Shown: piece after piece, positions 45,620 through 57,300 of the stretch
Layout: the number at the start of each line of letters is the position of its first letter
How positions within the stretch are numbered: the first letter of the stretch is position 1
Assembly: GCA_050084985.1 (NCBI GenBank)
Contig: JBITNC010000001.1
Coordinates: forward strand, 94,674,001 to 94,738,000
Source of the DNA: Nageia nagi
Taxonomy: Eukaryota > Pinophyta
Reading direction: 5' to 3'
Length of the DNA stretch: 64,000 bases
Program-made: the position numbers and the translations under genes
The notes under the pieces: model-generated
The model's input: only the letters and a program-made list of their open reading frames with translations
Told to the model about the DNA's origin: nothing
Database searches by the model: none

Positions 45620-46930
45620 AAATAATATCATGAGTCATCATGATTGTGAGACAATTAATGGATCAAGGAAATGGCATTTATTTAGGAGTTCAAATGCAAG
45701 CACATGGACTATTTGGACAAGGGAACTTGCATGTTTTTAATATGCTTGTATTCTAGGTGAATTGGAAGTATATATAAATATAAAATGGGTTGAGTAATGG
45801 AAATAAAGATCTTTAACACCTACAGAAGAGCATGATCAGCAAGAAATATTCATTGAAGACAAGAATCAATTATTTGCATTAGAGGACTATGATCGAATTT
45901 CTAACCTTGTATAAGAAGGTAATTTAATACAATTTAAACTTTCATTTTTTTTAGTTTATTTATATATATGAACTAGTTTTATATGTCATACTTTATTGTT
46001 ATAAATTTTATTTGCAAGACATGTGTATGTTGTTATAAAACCTGAGGGGAATGAAGAGGAATTAGACTATTGATTAGCTCGATGTGTTGAGAGAAAACAT
46101 AAGTTAATTTATCCTCGATGTGATGATGATGCATTTGAGTACCCAACATGTTCTATGGTGGTTTTTAGTACATGGATATGAAAAATAGTATCAAGAAGGA
46201 ATGGTTTGGGAGAATACAAATATTTTGAAGAAAATAAGAAAGTTATTTACTATTCACATTTGATACTAGTAGCAAATGTTAAACTATCCAGATATCAAGG
46301 GAGGCCTACTAATAGAGTGTTTTGGAACATTTTAATGCAATAACATATGGAATTATGAATGCATTACATGAAAGAGAGAATGTATATGGTATTAGAGACT
46401 AAAAAATATAGGTAGAGCATGTGACTTATAACGATTCCCATATACGACATACCTTTCCTGATTATATTTAAGTAAAATATTTTGTAAATGTTTTGTAAAT
46501 TTGTAAACATGTTAATTAGTAATATATGTTATAAAAGAAATAAAATGTGATATGCTAGAGGGAATGGCATTTGATAAGGTATCCTATATGGATGACTATG
46601 TTAAAGGGGATATATGGAAGACTGATTATCTTTGATGCTTAGTTTTCACCACTAAGGCTTCCTATGGCTAGGTTTCAACTTATTTTCTAAGAAAGTCTCC
46701 TACATGACAAGATGACTCTTAACTTAAAATAATCTATATCTCTAGGGAGTATGGAATGTAAGTGTACAAAAATGTAGGTATATGATCAACATTTGTAAAC
46801 TTTAATCTTGTAAACTTGTAAACTCAAGTAAGGTTGTTATCTTATTATGTACTTATAAACCTAATTGTAAACTATAAATGTAAACATGTTGTTTAGTTAT
46901 TATAACATTTTTAAACTTTAACATTATCTA
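45620..46930 (+). pseudogene. Unidentified degenerate protein-like region
   Basis: Scattered plus-strand stretches read like protein: near 46080-46140 RCVERKHKLIYPRCDDDAF, near 46290-46320 SRYQGRPTNRVFWN, near 46557-46640 MLEGMAFDKVSYMDDYVKGD. They are broken by stops and frame changes. No family recognised. It lies head-to-head with the minus-strand relic at 48470-49441 and could be part of the same transposon. Confidence 0.3.
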
Positions 46931-46933
46931 AAA

Positions 46934-47030
46934 ATTATTGTTTAGTAAATTTTTTGTTTAATTATTACAACATTTATAAACTTGTAAATTATTGTTTAGT
47001 AAACTTTTTGTTTAGTTATTACAACATGTA
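46934..47030 (+). repeat. 54-bp tandem repeat, 2 units
   Basis: ATTATTGTTTAGTAAA..TTTTTGTTTA.TTATTACAACAT starts at 46934 and 46988. The surrounding 46790-47060 repeats GTAAAC and ACAACAT words. Confidence 0.75.
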
Positions 47031-47239
47031 ATCTTACAACATTGTAGAAAGATTATACAACTTTAATCTAAATAATTATGTGAAAAATACATAACAACAT
47101 CATAATCATTATGCGAAAAAGTACATAACAACATCTACTCCAAGTAATGACATAACAACATATAAAAATAATGTTCCAAATTTCATATAGTCCATGTAAT
47201 AACATAATAACATGTTCTAAATTCCATGTAGACCATGCA

Positions 47240-47375
47240 ATAATAGCATCTAGTCCACAATAACAATGTACAAAATCCATAATAACAATGTACAAAGTCC
47301 ATAATATAACAATATCCAAAGTCCACAATAATAACGTAACAACATCATAAAAATAATGTCCAAAGTCCACAATAA
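47240..47375 (+). repeat. Degenerate short tandem repeats (about 22-24 bp)
   Basis: Words ACAATAACAATGTACAAA and GTCCACAATAATAAC recur about five times. Together with 46934-47030 this makes a repeat-rich zone beside the relic gene, as seen in transposon subterminal regions. Confidence 0.55.
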
Positions 47376-47802
47376 TTTCCAATGTCTATATACATATATC
47401 ATGATCTAGAACTAACATACAAAAACAACAACTACATAATCAATCCTAGAACTATCTATCTAGGCCTAAATGTGTCTCCATCATGATCCTCCTCCTCTTT
47501 TCAACTAATGCAGATGCCTCATGCTGTATAACACAAATAAGTTCTTAAGATAGCATATATTATCATTCATATTGTAATTACTTTAAATATTTAATAAAAT
47601 AAATTTAATCTATCTACAAGTTTACAAAATGCATATAAATATTATCATATCATGATGCTGAGATCCTCCTTTCAATAATTGTATGTTGTTGTGCAAATGA
47701 TGTACCGATCTCATCAAGATAAAATGCATGAGAAATAACATTCTATAAGATCAAATAAAAAACTATTGAATAAAAGTAAGGTTTTTAAATGGATATAGAT
47801 TT

Positions 47803-48265
47803 TTAGACCTACAAATTGCATACATACACATTAATATGTATTTTAGAAATGTACCTGAAATGAAGTAGACATCTAAGTGACAAACTATGGAGTGGTGATT
47901 TTGAAGGCTCAACCATTAATACACCCTCTTATCGGTTAAATGTTGTCATCTTAGAATGGATTTCTACCTAGAATAGAATTTTTTTTAGCATACACATTCA
48001 CATAATATCTAACAAATTAACATGGAATTATTTAAGACCTACAGATTGCATACATACACATAATAATGCATTTTAAAAAATTAACTGAAATGAATTAGAC
48101 ATATGAGTGACAACCTATAGAATGGTGGATGTTGAAGGCTTAGCCATCAACAAGTCCTCTCATCAGTCATATCCAATCATATCAGATGGAAATCTACTTG
48201 TACATATTCAAATGTGAATAATATCTAACAAAATTAATATGGAAATTATTAAACTTGATATATTT
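47803..48265 (-). repeat. 230-bp direct duplication including an exon-like segment
   Basis: Units 47803-48033 and 48034-48265 share GACCTACA.ATTGCATACATACACA, then a block ending (minus strand) in TCATTTCAG, then TAATATCTAACAAA. On the minus strand one unit continues CAG/GTACAT, a good splice donor, whereas the other reads CAG/TTAAT. The shared reading frame gives WLSLQ in both. Confidence 0.6.
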
Positions 48266-48469
48266 GTTTACCTCATAAGGTATGCCCATAGTTCTAGGAG
48301 TCAATGTTATAAAAGCTTTATTAGATACACCTAAAGTGGAGCCTCCCATCATATATGATAAAAAATATAAAGGTATTTAAATTTTAAATTAAGTATATAT
48401 ATAATTCAAATTCATTTAAAAATACACATTACATACATGTTAAACACACTAAAAATTGGTAAATGTACC

Positions 48470-49441
48470 TTTCTCCTAGTAAGGTTGACATCATCTATGT
48501 ATAAGATATCCCATGATTAGTTGAAGGGGGTCCAACATATATACTACCACAAATTTGGAAAAAATGAGGTGCAACTCCACTAAGTCCAACATCATCTCTA
48601 GGTTCACTGACATTAGCTACCACATGGGTAGCTTGTTCAGTGAAAGTCTAGGTCATTTGACTCAATTCTCCCAATGTTGAAACAACTACCTAATGAAAAG
48701 CTAGGGTAGGAAAAAAAGGAGTAGAAGGAGGTATGAGTGGTGCAAGACATGCAAGTTGACTTGGATTAACCCATGCTTTAGATTTATTTTGCCCCAAGCT
48801 ATGACCAATCCCTTGACTATGCCTCATTTTAGAATAATTCACATATTTTCCTAATACACACTCAACATATATTTTCTTTTAAAAAATACAAAGGGACATC
48901 AGAATTGGAATATGGTGGTTTATCAAATATCATCCACCATCGATCCCAAAATTTTTCAACTATCATAGGATGGATGCACCAATCATAGAGAATTCTTTCT
49001 TTATTAGGTGAGATGGGTTGTCTAGTAGATGGATCAATGAAGTGTGGATCAAGGGTGGATTTAGTAATACCTAACTTGTTTACCTCTCAAGTGGATATAC
49101 CATATGAATAATGTTGTATCATGCACTCTCTCCATGCCTCAAAACCATACATATCCCCATCAACACTCCTAATAGTATCAACATAGCTAGGGGAACTATG
49201 AATACTCTAGATGTGGTGTATTTTTTTATTGTAACTAATTAATATCATGAGAAATAGCATCTCATAATTTTTGCTCATCTACACAAGTGGGTGGGGGTGG
49301 GGGTGTAGGGGTGGAGATGGAGAAGGTGGATGGGGTGGAGAATCAAAATGTGGAGGGGTTAAATTTTACAAGATATTTTGGTTCACATCATCCAATGTCT
49401 CATATATACCATGATAAAATTCATGATGTGACTCACCCATG
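48470..49441 (-). pseudogene. Unidentified plant gene or transposon protein, degenerate
   Basis: Minus strand from ATG 49441: MGESHHEFYHGIYETLDDVN, a stop, a Pro/His-rich tract (49345-49270), a frame change, then a long coherent stretch from about 49160: DMYGFEAWRECMIQHYSYGI, a stop, KLGITKSTLDPHFIDPSTRQ, PNKERILYDWCIHPMIVEKF, WDRWWMIFDKPPYSNSDVPL, a stop, RKYVNYSKMRHSQGIGHSLG, and later THVVANVSEPRDDVGLSGVA. In-frame stops occur about every 50-100 codons. The protein is not A/T noise (many Trp, Cys, Pro). The WDRWW and RYVNYSKMRHSQG segments look like conserved cores, but I cannot name the family. A plant DNA-transposon protein is a reasonable guess. Confidence 0.6.
49289..49311 (+). other. 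G-quadruplex motif
   Basis: Four G runs (3, 5, 5 and 4 Gs) separated by T, T and TGTA loops on the plus strand. On the minus strand it encodes the Pro/His tract of the relic gene at 49441-48470. Confidence 0.85.
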
Positions 49442-49739
49442 ATATTAAAAAGGCACCTGCAAACATTAGCAATAACATAGAAATAGAAATAAGCTCAATT
49501 TAAATTGGATAATAATAGAACAAAATGAATTATTTATAAATTGGATATCACATATTTAACTAGAAAACTAGCATATATAAATATCAGATTTTGTTCTAGA
49601 ATACATGTATGCTATATATATCCAATCTAAAGGACCTAAATTGAAACCAAATTGAGTTATTGTACACTGAAGTGAAAAGAAAAAATCTAGGAGTTAGAAG
49701 CAAATATATATGACTAATAGTTCTATTTATCTAAAATAA

Positions 49740-49970
49740 CATATGAAAAAATCTAAATACCATATCAAGGATCATCTTACTAAGCTTTCAAACCAAAAAT
49801 ACAAAATGTTCTAACAATTATTTTATCTAAAATAACCATATCAAGGATCATCTTACTAAGCTTTCAAACCAAAATTCCAAAATGTTCTAATAGTAATTTT
49901 ATCTAAAATAACCATATCAAGGATCATATTACTAATATTTCAAACTAAAAATCCAAAATTTTCATTCAAT
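49740..49970 (+). repeat. 76-bp tandem repeat, 3 units
   Basis: CATATCAAGGATCATCTTACTAAG... starts at 49761, 49837 and 49913, exactly 76 bp apart. The third unit is more diverged and the first has a short insertion upstream. Confidence 0.88.
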
Positions 49971-51400
49971 AATAGGTTAAAGCCAAAGTTGTATGGAAAA
50001 AATAAAACCTCATTTCAAATCTAATAAATAATGGACAAGCATATGTGAGAAATCCTTTCTTTAAGTCAAACAACACTAGGAATGGAAAATATTATGGAGT
50101 TTAAATAAAAAAAATCCAAATTTTTATTTCATTTTTCACTAGTAAATTTAATGTTATAAACATAGACATACATGAAGGAATCTATAATGTTATAAACATT
50201 ATGAAACACATGCACAATGTTATTGAGATGATCATCTTTATAAAGTGAAATGATGGGTTGGGGAGTTATTATTATTCTAGAAAGAGAGCATGAGATATGC
50301 CCAAAAAATAATTTATATGTTATCATGATACTTGAAATAACCATGAGTATTGACGAAGCTACCTACATTTGGAGAAGGGTGTTGTGCCAAAAGACATCTT
50401 TTCTGAATCATGGTTTATTGTTAGCTTACATTGGTTTAAGGCTTTATTATGAATTTGATATTGTAATTATAATTGGTTCAAGTTGCATCCATCTAGTCTA
50501 GATGACCTCAATGATTCAAATATAGATTGTTAAGTTTCTATGCTAAAAATCACATTCCCTCCCATACATCATATTGTTAAAATTATGAGTTATCTTTTGC
50601 ATCTTAAATCCAAGCATTATGTTTCACAAATACCAATTCTACAAATCTAGTCCAAATCATCTCAATGCTCCAAATCTAAAATATTAAAATAGGAACTTGA
50701 TTTAGGACAATATCCATTCCCTCTAACATCCCATATTATTTAGAATGAGTCCTCTTAACAATTACTATCTACATTTCATCAATATTTAATATCCATAAAG
50801 CAACCCTAAAGGAGCCTTATCACATAAACCATAGATTTCTATAGAATAGAGGAAACAAAATCATAAACGGTTATTAATGAAATAAAATACTCTATATCGA
50901 CCAAAATATTCAAGAAAGACCTTAGAATATTCCATTAAATAACAAAATATAATTTAAGCTTATATAAGCCAAGTTCTATTAGGGACTTTTAAATTTATTA
51001 AAGGAGATGTTGATGCATTATCTAAGGGTAAAAAAAATAATAAATAAAATCTAAAGGAGATAATAAGATCTACCCATTTACCACTCAAGGATATGATCCT
51101 ATCAAAGTGATTCTAAGGATGGGAGGGAGATGATAAATAAAAATGATTCTAGGTAGTAAATAATTGATAGATGGAAATATTTTGGATGGAATATTATGAT
51201 GGATATTCACTCCTAATTGATCTATATTCATACTAGAGAATTTTTATAGACCCCAAAGTCTCCCTTCATAAAAACTTACATTTCTAGATACAAGTATGGA
51301 AACTTCTTCTTGATTTAATTCTTTGTGAGTCATTCTCCTTTGTAACCATGTTATCATATTTTGACAACTATGTACATTTGATTGGATTGTTTTCATATAT
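49971..51400. other. Unassigned AT-rich DNA
   Basis: No recognisable protein, LTR or tandem repeat. Short open frames at 50129-50501 overlap on both strands and carry no motif. Confidence 0.5.
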
Positions 51401-51429
51401 TTTTAATCCATTTATCCACTATTTGATCC

Positions 51430-51760
51430 TTATCTACTAATGCAATACTATTGGGAATTATTCTTTCAAGCTCCAATTATTATGCTACCATTGAAGTATC
51501 TAAAAGATATTGATGGTTAGGATTGAGAAGATCCAAATTAAAAATAGGATGTACACCAAGATAAGATAGAAGATTCAACTTAAAAGCATCATCTTCCACT
51601 TTCTTAATAATACTATATGCTCCATAATATAAAGGTTTGATCTTTCGATGTGGTCAAGATGGAAGTCTCTCCTTTTGAATTCATAACCATTTTTATCTCC
51701 AACTTGGAATTGGTGTGGAAACTTATACTTTTCATGGTGTTTCTTATACTTCCATTCATT
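51430..51760 (-). pseudogene. pol: gypsy integrase C-terminal domain relic
   Basis: Minus strand: KFPHQFQVGDK near 51728-51692, then IKPLYYGAYSIIKKVEDDAF and KLNLLSYLGVHPIFNLDLLN to about 51520. These are the conserved post-core motifs of plant Ty3/gypsy integrases (F.VGD.V, KL..R..GP..I..K...NA..L.LP, HPVFHVS.L). Frame changes separate them. Opposite orientation to the element at 52667-53930. Confidence 0.7.
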
Positions 51761-52666
51761 TTCTCTATGAGATTATAAACTTGTTATTAAATATATTAAA
51801 TTTTCTCCATGAACTCTATTGATTTCAATACTTCTTTCTACCCATGTGTAGTGTATTCCATGATATGTAATAGAAGTGCTATATTGATGGATGCCAAAGG
51901 TTGAAACTCATAACATACATGAAATAGATTTATTACAAGCAATTATTGTATGTTTTAGATATTTTTTTGTTGCATATGGTTTAGCAACATCAATTTTAAC
52001 TCTCTAAGGTTGATCTTAAATAGTCTACGAAGATTTCTAAATGGATTTGAAAAATATGAATAGAATTTGGATTTAGTTTGTAAAATTATTAAGGGCATAT
52101 TAAATGAAAGAGAATTTTCATTCTAATGTTTTATCTTAACAAAACTACAAGAAACATGATATTTTAATATATAAAAAAAATCAAGAAGATAGTAGGAGCA
52201 CTAACTTGGATAATGCATGGTGAATTTGAAGGCAGTAGTTAGGTGTAGGAGCATTGAAATCAGGATCCTAAAATGTTGAAGGTTGCTTCTTGCACTGGTT
52301 GGGAGTGCAAGTTTTGGAGCTAAAAAATGAGCTTTATGTCCTGCAGCAATATATTTAAGTTTGGTATATCAAGATCCCAATATAGGCTTAGTTGACTAGG
52401 CCATATCAAGATCTCGATATCTCTTAGGATTGTGGGCCCAAATATTGGGATCCTGATTTGTTTCATATTAAGATCTCAATATTTTTGACCCTAAATTTTC
52501 ACTCCACACTTCCTCTTTAAGTGGACCCAACTTCTTTCTTCTACCCTCCTTTCATTCATGAAGAATTTTAGGAAGCTTATTTGATAGATTCTAATTTGGG
52601 GGAGGTTTATAAGAAGATGAAACAACCATATAGATCGAATTGTGAAGGTATGGATGATTATCATTT

Positions 52667-53930
52667 TGTAGATGGACTTATTTATAAAAGAAATATTTTA
52701 TATGTTTCTAAAGTGAAAGAATTTAGTTAATTAGAGAGGCACATACTTCTAAAATTATTGTAGAGTTTAGTGTTGGAAATATGGTTCCTAATTTGTAAAG
52801 GTATGTGTATTGGATAAAAATGCAAGAATAAGTTATATAGTATGTTTGGAATGTGTAATGTGTTGTACTAGAAAACCTAGTAATAGAAAATTGGGTTTGT
52901 ATATACCACTTTTAGTTCCAAATAGACCTTGGTAAAGTATCTCCATGGATTTGGTTGGAGGATTTCCCATGTCTAAAAGAGGACATGATTATTTGTTTGT
53001 AGTTATAGATAGATTTATCAAGATGTGTGTTTTTATTCCATGTAAGAAGACTGTTACTAGTTAAGAAGTTCCAAAATTTTATCTTTTCTCACGTTTGGGT
53101 TCCTTTTGGTTTTCCTAATTTAATTATTTATTATAGAGATTCCATTTTTTTGGAAACATATTAGGCTTTTTTGTAGGATAAGATATACATAAAGCTGAAA
53201 AGAAGTATTACTTTTTATCCTCAAATTGATGGTCAAATAGAAGTGGTGAATAAAATAGTAGTTCATCTTTTGTGGGGATGTTATAGCAAGCATGCAAAGA
53301 CTTCGGATGAACATCTTGTTTATTTCTAACATTTTACAATAGGTAAATTCATTTCTCCATAAGTAAAACTCCATTTGAGACTTATTTTGAATACCTTAAA
53401 CCAATACTTCCATAAGTTTTAGTTTTGAAAGAAGAAGAACAAGCTATAAAATTTGTTGACAAAGTTAGGTAAATTTATTTGAAAGTTCAAGAGTAACTCA
53501 AAACAAGCCAATCCAATTACAATATGATATATGAAAAGTATAGAATTGATCATAAATTTCAAGTGGGAGATAAATTTTGGTTGCATCTCAATAAGGAAAG
53601 ATTGCAAGGACTAGCCAAGAAGTTGAAAAGGTCTCTATAAGCTATGGACCATTTGCAATTGTAGATAAAGTGAGTGAAAATGCATTTAAGTTGAATCTAA
53701 CTTCTTATATGAATATATATTCCATTGTACATATGAATAACTTAAAATTATTTGAGCCATCCATGTCTACTACAGAGGATGAGATAGAAGATCAAGTTTT
53801 GCTTTCAATTTATGACTTCTCTCCAACAACTATGAATGAACTTGCGAAGGATTCAATATTGCAAAAGAAGGTTTGTACAACAAGTAGGGGAATGTTAACA
53901 CATAATTTGGAATCCTTTTTGAGATAAAAT
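52667..53930 (+). pseudogene. pol: gypsy integrase relic with C-terminal domain
   Basis: Plus strand. FVDGLIYKRNILYVSKVKEF (52667-52726) is the zinc-domain lead-in, followed by a degraded HHCC region. Near 52930-53060 is the core start: [20 protein letters not shown] and [20 protein letters not shown], the first Asp of the DDE triad lying in VIDRF. Through 53100-53420 the core survives in shifted frames (STSFYPQIDGQIE-like near 53210-53240). From 53540: HKFQVGDKFW, NKERLQGLAKKLKR, then an open frame 53670-53927 with SENAFKLNLTSYMNIYSIVH and NLKLFEPSMSTTEDEIEDQV. This is the plant gypsy integrase through to its post-core domain. Many stops; inactive. Confidence 0.85.
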
Positions 53931-54417
53931 ACATGTCACATAACCCTAACTATGCTAGGATGAATATGATGAACATAAGTTATATTTCCATTATTGTTTA
54001 TGATATATTGATCCAAAATATTAATCAAAAACAAACATTATGGACTAGCCCACATTTGGTGACCCAAGGTAAATATTTGTGTCTTCCTTTTGGATATGTG
54101 ATTACATTTTATTACTATTATTATCTTTTCAATGTTAATGGGTAATCACTAAAGTTCATTAAATTAGACATAATTGATTAAGGAAATCTATATTAGATGA
54201 TATTTAGAATAGCATAACTTATAGAGATTTACATATCAGATGTACAGTCAAATAAACTAGAAAAATAACAACAAGATTAGATGCAATTTTTGATCAAGCA
54301 ATGGAGAAAGTTTAAATAAGGACCTTAATTTCTCAATAGTGTGGAATGTTAGTACTAAAAAGAATTTAAGAACTGAGGATGAATCAAATATAATCTAATA
54401 TTGGTATGTTCATCAAG

Positions 54418-54720
54418 GATGGTCATCATAATAGTAGCCTATAATTGTAATAAAATGTTATGATATGGAACTTAGTAGTATCAAGTAATTTCAAGGTATG
54501 GGTCTTGGTAATCACATAAGTTTAATTATAATATGAAATGAGTGGTTTAATATTAGATATATCTATGAACATTATATTGGAAAAGGGTTGAATAACAAGA
54601 AGTTATCACCCACTATTAGAGTACGTTAGTAGCTCTATGAAAGGGGTATTTCACTATATATTAAGATTAAAAATAATTCCCTAACATATGAAACTAATAA
54701 ATAATAATATTAATTATAAA
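54418..54720 (+). repeat. Dispersed repeat S, copy 2
   Basis: Same sequence as 44655-44910. Located 490 bp after the gypsy integrase, in the position expected for the 3' LTR of that element. Confidence 0.65.
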
Positions 54721-55394
54721 ACCAATAATGAATATAAAAATAAATTTTTATATGCCCTTATCCCAAAAATAAAAAAAAATTACATGATTAGTAATCCAAA
54801 ATAGAATCCTTACATGGGACCATTTGACCAAAAGATGCTTCCAAGCCCCAATTAGTTGCCACATATATAACAATAAAAATAAAAAGATGAAGTTGATACA
54901 ACCAATCATTATCTATTCATGAGAAGTCTCTATACAAAATAAGTCTAAAGTCAGTGGTTGAGGGATAATGATATATATTAGGTCATAAACTGGTGGTATC
55001 AATGGACTTTGTCATATAAGGAGAAGAAGGAAAATTGGAATATATTAGTTCTTATCTTCCTATGGTGCATCTAAAAGGAAACAAATGGAAGGATATTAAA
55101 AGGAATAGTATAATCCCAACAACTACCTATAACTAGCATTAAGCTACTAGTATGGAGGAACAAGTAAGTTTTTCCCCTACAACTAGAGCTCCAAATCAAG
55201 ATGAAACATCAATAGAGTTGTTGAAAATGTAGGAAAGTAATTAGATGAAGCAAAAACCTTGATAATATGCATAACCAAATTGCTTTGATAATTTTCATTT
55301 AACAACTATTTCAAGAGTTTTCATAACAAGCAGTAATAGTAAGAAGATCTTAGATAAGATAAGTCTTTTTTCAGCTATATTTAATTGTCACTTG
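54721..55394. other. Unassigned AT-rich DNA
   Basis: No coding or repeat structure recognised. Confidence 0.45.
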
Positions 55395-55738
55395 TGTTGT
55401 GTTTGATAGGGTGGGACCCATGCGATTATCATACAAAAGCAATTAACTATCCCATAGAAATAATAAGCTTGTAGATTAGGAAAAAAAAATTCAAGTGTCG
55501 ATATTTTTTTTAAAGGAAAGCATAGGATTCAAACTCATGTGTGTGTGGGTTCTCAATTTAATATCCTAACTACTATACCATTGATAGATTCATCAAAACC
55601 TCTCTTAGATAATAGAATTAATGGTTTAAAATTTACTATTGCACATAAGTAATAAGTATTAGATTTGTTTTTGGCTGATCTACACCCTGGCTACTTCCAT
55701 GCGATAGTCACTTGGGTGGGACTCGATCAAACATAGCA
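55395..55738. mobile_element. Possible MITE-like element with a tRNA-like interior
   Basis: Ends TGTTGTGTTTGATAGGG... (55395) and, on the opposite strand from 55738, TGCTATGTTTGATCGAG...: 18 of 25 positions pair. About 344 bp. No target duplication is obvious. It encloses the tRNA-like segment at 55525-55580. Could also be a chance inverted repeat, since GGGTGGGACCC is nearly self-complementary. Confidence 0.35.
55525..55580 (-). repeat. tRNA-derived SINE head or tRNA pseudogene
   Basis: Minus strand: TGGTATAGTAGTTAGG (55580-55565) fits the pol III A box/D-arm, and GAGTTTGAATCC (55536-55525) fits the B box/T-arm, with normal spacing. The GTTAGGATAT phrase resembles tRNA-Glu. Stems do not pair well enough for a functional tRNA. 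Confidence 0.5.
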
Positions 55739-55755
55739 TAGGCGATAATTAACTC

Positions 55756-56880
55756 CAATAGTCTTTTAACATCCTTTTAAAACCAATGGTTTGTAGGACC
55801 TATCAAAGTCTAAGAATGGATCACTAAGCTTATTTTGTTTATCTTGGTCTAAGAAAGGGTAAATAAGTTGTAATTACAAATATCTTTATAATTTTGTCTA
55901 ATGTCTTTGTAAAGTGGAAAAATAAGGAGAAAATAAGTTTTATCTTCTATGTCATTTAGGTTACAAAGCTTACAAATTCTTTTATATTATTTCTTATTCG
56001 TAGAAACCCATACACTAAAATATTGGATCAATTATGAAGACTATAGATGCATTGCCCTTTTCATCATATAATTATTCAATCTTAAGAAAGTCCTACTTGG
56101 TAACAGTTTGAAGAAGACAATTGGATCTAAATTCATCCCTTCATTCTTCCAACCTCAAGAAGCCACAACTTGGAATCGATAGGGTGACCATAGAAACACA
56201 ACAAGATCAATTCGTCTCGACTCCAACAAAGACCATCTATGATGACATAGAAATCCTACATCACTCATTTCTTTTCAGTATTAAATGTTGGGAGTAATTC
56301 TTGATTTGCATATTTTGTATATCATTTGTTATTCTTGTTTGTTGGTTTCCTTATTTTCTCTAAAGTTATATTAGGCACTCCCATTGCTTTTGTATAAGTC
56401 TATCTTACATGCCTATTGACCTCTTTTGGTCACTAGTGAACATTGATATAAAATTCAATTTCAATTTCAATTTTTATCCTAAGTTGTTTTAGGTATTTTC
56501 CATCTACCAATTTCGTTGTGTAATTTATATGAATTAATTCTTAATTTTACGATCACAAATTTATTTTTGAAGTTAATGATCTTTTTGTGAATAAAATGAA
56601 TGTTCAAATTTTAAATTAATAAATAAATTTTGAGACTGATGATATTATGTATTATTTTATTTATTTTGAAATTATAACAAATAAATTGTTTTTGAATTTA
56701 TTCTATTATATCGATTGTTTGTAGAAAAATGCTAAGTATTAGTGGATTTATATTTCAAGAGAATAACCAAGCATCTCAAGTCTTCGTAAATCTCCTACAT
56801 CTTAAAATGAATGAACCATCTACATATAAACTATTCAATTTCTTCTCAACTACACTTCTATGCATGCATTGACTGTCTTT
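55756..56880. other. Unassigned AT-rich DNA
   Basis: Nothing recognisable apart from A/T-rich sequence; no open frame with a motif. Confidence 0.45.
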
Positions 56881-56884
56881 GTGA

Positions 56885-57036
56885 CACAAATTGCTGGTTG
56901 CTCCAAAGGCGGGTGTATTATCTGCAAAGGCAGGTCAGGCTGCTGAGCTTGTAATGGCAATGGATGATTCTCAAACTCTTGTTGGAAAAATAAAATTAAA
57001 TCAAAGGGAGAACTGAACGATTACATTTTAAAAATA
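56885..57036. other. GC-richer patch, possible exon remnant
   Basis: Open on both strands. Plus: VAPKAGVLSAKAGQAAELVM then MDDSQTLVGKIKLNQRE and a stop near 57016. Minus: FENHPLPLQAQQPDLPLQII then HPPLEQPAICVTKTVNAC. Composition is unlike the surroundings (CpG at GGCGGG). Product unknown. Confidence 0.3.
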
Positions 57037-57300
57037 CTAATCCCACAGATGAATGATCTGGATTTCGAAAAGCTGGCACCCGCTGTATTTGAAATCCTTC
57101 TGAAAACTCTCTGTTACAGTGGATGATGCCTCGTTTGCAATAATCCGCCATATTCTGGTGGGCAGAGCATCAGGAGGATGGTGGGATATAGCCTGGTAAG
57201 TCGAATTGATAGAAAATTTGCTGGAAGGAGTGAGCCACCAGATTATCTCATCAAATATTTTGTCATTTTTGAATTTGAATTTTCCTAGAAGAGACTCCAT
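57037..57300 (-). pseudogene. Possible LINE reverse-transcriptase C-terminal remnant
   Basis: 87-codon minus-strand frame with FDEIIWWLTPSSKFSINSTY followed by QAISHHPPDALPTRIWRIIA. In plant LINE polyproteins the segment after RT reads D...W....G.FSV.S.Y......., then W..IW........; that spacing is matched here. No RT catalytic block is found nearby, so this is at best a 3' fragment. It is GC-richer than its surroundings and keeps CpGs, so it may be younger than the LTR elements, or a host gene. Confidence 0.45.

Noticed and set aside
47068-47382. 104-codon minus-strand frame with many Trp, Ile and Cys
   Set aside because: It is a translation of the short tandem repeats at 47240-47375 and nearby; residues repeat with the DNA unit.
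55525-55580. Functional tRNA gene
   Set aside because: A and B boxes are present, but acceptor and anticodon stems do not pair, and no terminator T-run is correctly placed.
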